A stretch of DNA of 64,000 nucleotides, from positions 51,688,465-51,752,464 of the forward strand of contig NC_067195.1 of NCBI RefSeq assembly GCF_000699445.3. The letters are read 5' to 3'. Position 1 is the first letter of the stretch. Every line of letters starts with the position of its first letter. Shown one piece after another: positions 62,601 through 64,000 of this stretch. This DNA is from Schistosoma haematobium. Lineage: Eukaryota > Platyhelminthes > Trematoda > Strigeidida > Schistosomatidae. The position numbers were made by a program, and so were the translations under genes. The notes below the pieces were generated by a model, which made no database searches, was not told the origin of the DNA, and worked only from the letters and a program-made list of their open reading frames with translations.

Positions 62601-62818
62601 GAAACATTTATTTAAATTGTGTTATCTGCTTCCTACATATTTAAACTATAGCTCCAGAAAAAGGAAAAGGCTTTTCTCTTTTAATTAACAACGGGATGTT
62701 AGAATTTGAACTGAGGACAGCAGATACCCTTTGGAAAGTTAACAGTCCAATTACAAAAACATTAAATCAATGGGTTAATATTGGTGTTGCATGGGGTAAA
62801 AGTGCACAAATGATAAAA
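56621..62818 (+). CDS. Mucin-like, LamG/ConA-like-domain extracellular protein (four exons, both ends open)
   Basis: Exons 56621-57469, 58593-58889, 60319-60768 and 62652-62818; acceptors all AG, donors GTAAAC, GTAAGG, GTAAGC and GTAAGT. Borders are phase 1 except the last (phase 0), about 587 codons in all. Exon 1 (283 codons) and most of exon 2 are Thr/Asn/Ser-rich with dozens of N-x-T/S sites (runs of NTT, NAT), so a heavily O- and N-glycosylated stalk is expected. Exon 2 closes with a PVPKYELPIEDLVG linker. Exons 3-4 form a LamG/ConA-like beta-sandwich: HYWSFKRVVGKSFIFD, YGLSLSIWLQFT, VLISTG, GFSLLINNGMLEFELRT, LNQWVNIGVAWG. A signal peptide and any membrane anchor must lie outside the resolved exons. 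Such proteins act at surfaces or in matrix; function unknown. The gene runs past the right edge. Confidence 0.85.
59463..59692 (+). mobile_element. SINE with the best-kept hammerhead stems (copy g)
   Basis: tRNA-like head with B box GGTCCTGGGTTCGAGTCC. Hammerhead region about 59571-59616: stem I TACTG against CAGTG/C, stem II GTCCC/GGGAC, GAAA, CGGCCG and GTC are all kept, but the CTGANGA box reads CTGGCGA (one invariant A lost). Lies in the intron between exons 2 and 3 of the mucin/LamG gene, sense orientation. Confidence 0.88.
60903..61115 (+). mobile_element. Old SINE copy (copy h)
   Basis: AGTTGAAGTTAGACATTGGC head, eroded A and B boxes, hammerhead remnant (CTGGTTAAGA, GGACGAAA, ATC) and tail CCATGGTGGTCTGGC. 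In the intron between LamG exons 3 and 4. The open frame 61001-61210 crosses it and is not a gene. Confidence 0.75.
61352..61618 (+). other. Intronic open frame, protein-like, unassigned
   Basis: After a possible acceptor (GTCTTATATAG, ending 61351) an open frame runs to TAA at 61618: RFNTNPCSREKEEN ... KLKSNRLEEIYLKFQYVTIT. Composition is less AT-biased than random intron frames. Its phase does not join the upstream LamG exon (which ends in phase 1). It could be an alternative last exon from elsewhere, a retroelement scrap or chance. Confidence 0.25.
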
Positions 62819-64000
62819 GTAAGTATTTGATTAAATTAGACCATCGTAAACTTAGTTTCCATGACGTAGCAAGAACCAACTCACCGAAATAAAATCAATT
62901 TGTTTTTATCCATCCAAAGTTATGATATTGCACATATTCCTTTAGATTGTTGTGTATTTTTATTATTGAAAGTTTAGTCATAAAAAGTAGTGAACCCCAT
63001 AACTACTAATTATTCTGATTAAAATGGTTAATGAATAAACAATCAGTCAACAGAATTTAGCTAAAATTAACTAATTGAGTGAAAGTAAGTGGATAAGTGA
63101 ATATAAGATGATCCAATATGTTAAATCATTTCGTTACAGTTATGTTTAATATGACAAAAAGAGATTTATTACATTTGTTCTGTTTAGAATGAATTCATTT
63201 TATATCTTACATTGTTCTAACAGACATCAGTATAATATTTGCATACACTCCTACAAAACTGATGTTATTTATTGTCTTTGAAATCCTCCATAAATATGAA
63301 ATGCTTAAAAGCATTATGAATTTAGTAATTTTAGTGAGTTTTAGAATTTTCTACAAATTGGCGTGATTTGAGAATAATAATTGTGAATGATTTTTGATTA
63401 ATATGCATCAACATATTTCGAAAGAATGAACTTCAACCTTCTAGGTCTATATGAGATTAAAATACTTTTTGAATTACATAATTAAATCCATGCTCAGCAT
63501 TCTTCTACTTCAGTGAATGTTAGAGACCTTATTCAGTGTTTCGTCTACTAAAAATATCACTTTTCATTATGGGCTTGTGAGGCTGAGAGTGGTCTTAAAA
63601 TCTCAGAGACATTTGGCTATGAATTGTAGTTTACAATGAAAACGTGATAACTTTAATCAGATTTCTACAAATCACCCGGTTAACTTTACTATCTGTAAGA
63701 ATAGTAAATTTTGTTTGAACTTACAGAATTTAAATCAAATTTTTTCAAACAACCCTGAAAAGTTTTGGAAGCCTTAAGATCTAGTGGAATAGCACTTATT
63801 AGTTAAACATTGTTTTGATTGCTAGATTTCAGTAACTTTTGTCCCCAAAATTTGTAACTCAATAAAGTTTCAATGCAACAGAAGTGTATGGTATTACTGA
63901 AAATAAGATACACTACCAGACAAAAATCATATTTCATCACATGTGAAAATTATATTTGAAATAATCTCAGCGACTGAAATTTAAAATAATTCCAACGTTT
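62819..64000. other. Intron or downstream region of the mucin/LamG gene
   Basis: The GTAAGT donor at 62819 is followed by AT-rich sequence to the end of the window, with no further exon that I can support. Confidence 0.5.

Overview
The window is eukaryotic and looks like a blood-fluke (Schistosoma) chromosome segment. It is AT-rich, its genes are split by introns from 36 bp to several kb, and it is full of RTE- and CR1-type non-LTR retrotransposons, decayed Ty3/gypsy fragments, and a tRNA-derived SINE carrying a hammerhead-ribozyme module (the Sm-alpha type described in schistosomes). The species cannot be named from this window. No rRNA, CRISPR array or prokaryote-style operon is present.

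Three protein-coding genes can be assembled exon by exon with matching splice phases. (1) 669-4019, minus strand: the 5' part of a CCDC6 homologue, a coiled-coil protein. Four exons are visible and the rest lies left of the window. (2) 21647-36476, minus strand, probably reaching at least 36515: a homologue of SMG9, the P-loop subunit of the SMG1C complex of nonsense-mediated mRNA decay. Nine exons carry the gene through to its stop codon; only the extreme N-terminus is unresolved. (3) 56621-62818, plus strand: an extracellular-type protein with a long Thr/Asn-rich mucin-like region followed by a laminin-G/ConA-like domain. It continues to the right. A 24-nt, phase-matched micro-exon at 44959-44982 may belong to it.

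Layout: 0.7-4.0 kb CCDC6 5' exons; 4.2-7.5 kb dispersed repeats; 7.5-13.7 kb without a recognisable gene; 13.7-17.3 kb gypsy integrase remnant and two CR1-like LINE copies; 19.2-21.3 kb gypsy integrase remnant and an RTE remnant; 21.6-36.5 kb SMG9, with introns loaded with SINEs and RTE pieces, including a 5'-truncated RTE copy bounded by a 13-bp target duplication; 36.6-43.9 kb without a recognised gene; 43.9-55.7 kb a SINE/RTE-rich stretch, probably intergenic or a giant intron of gene 3; 56.6-64 kb mucin/LamG exons.

The genes do not form a pathway. The most notable signals are structural: introns of 36-48 bp at gene ends beside kilobase introns; an inverted composite SINE whose junction falls at the predicted hammerhead cleavage site; a 3' tail shared by RTE elements and short non-autonomous elements; and a gene whose traceable exon boundaries, bar the last, are all phase 1. 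I did not find a clearly new enzymatic system.
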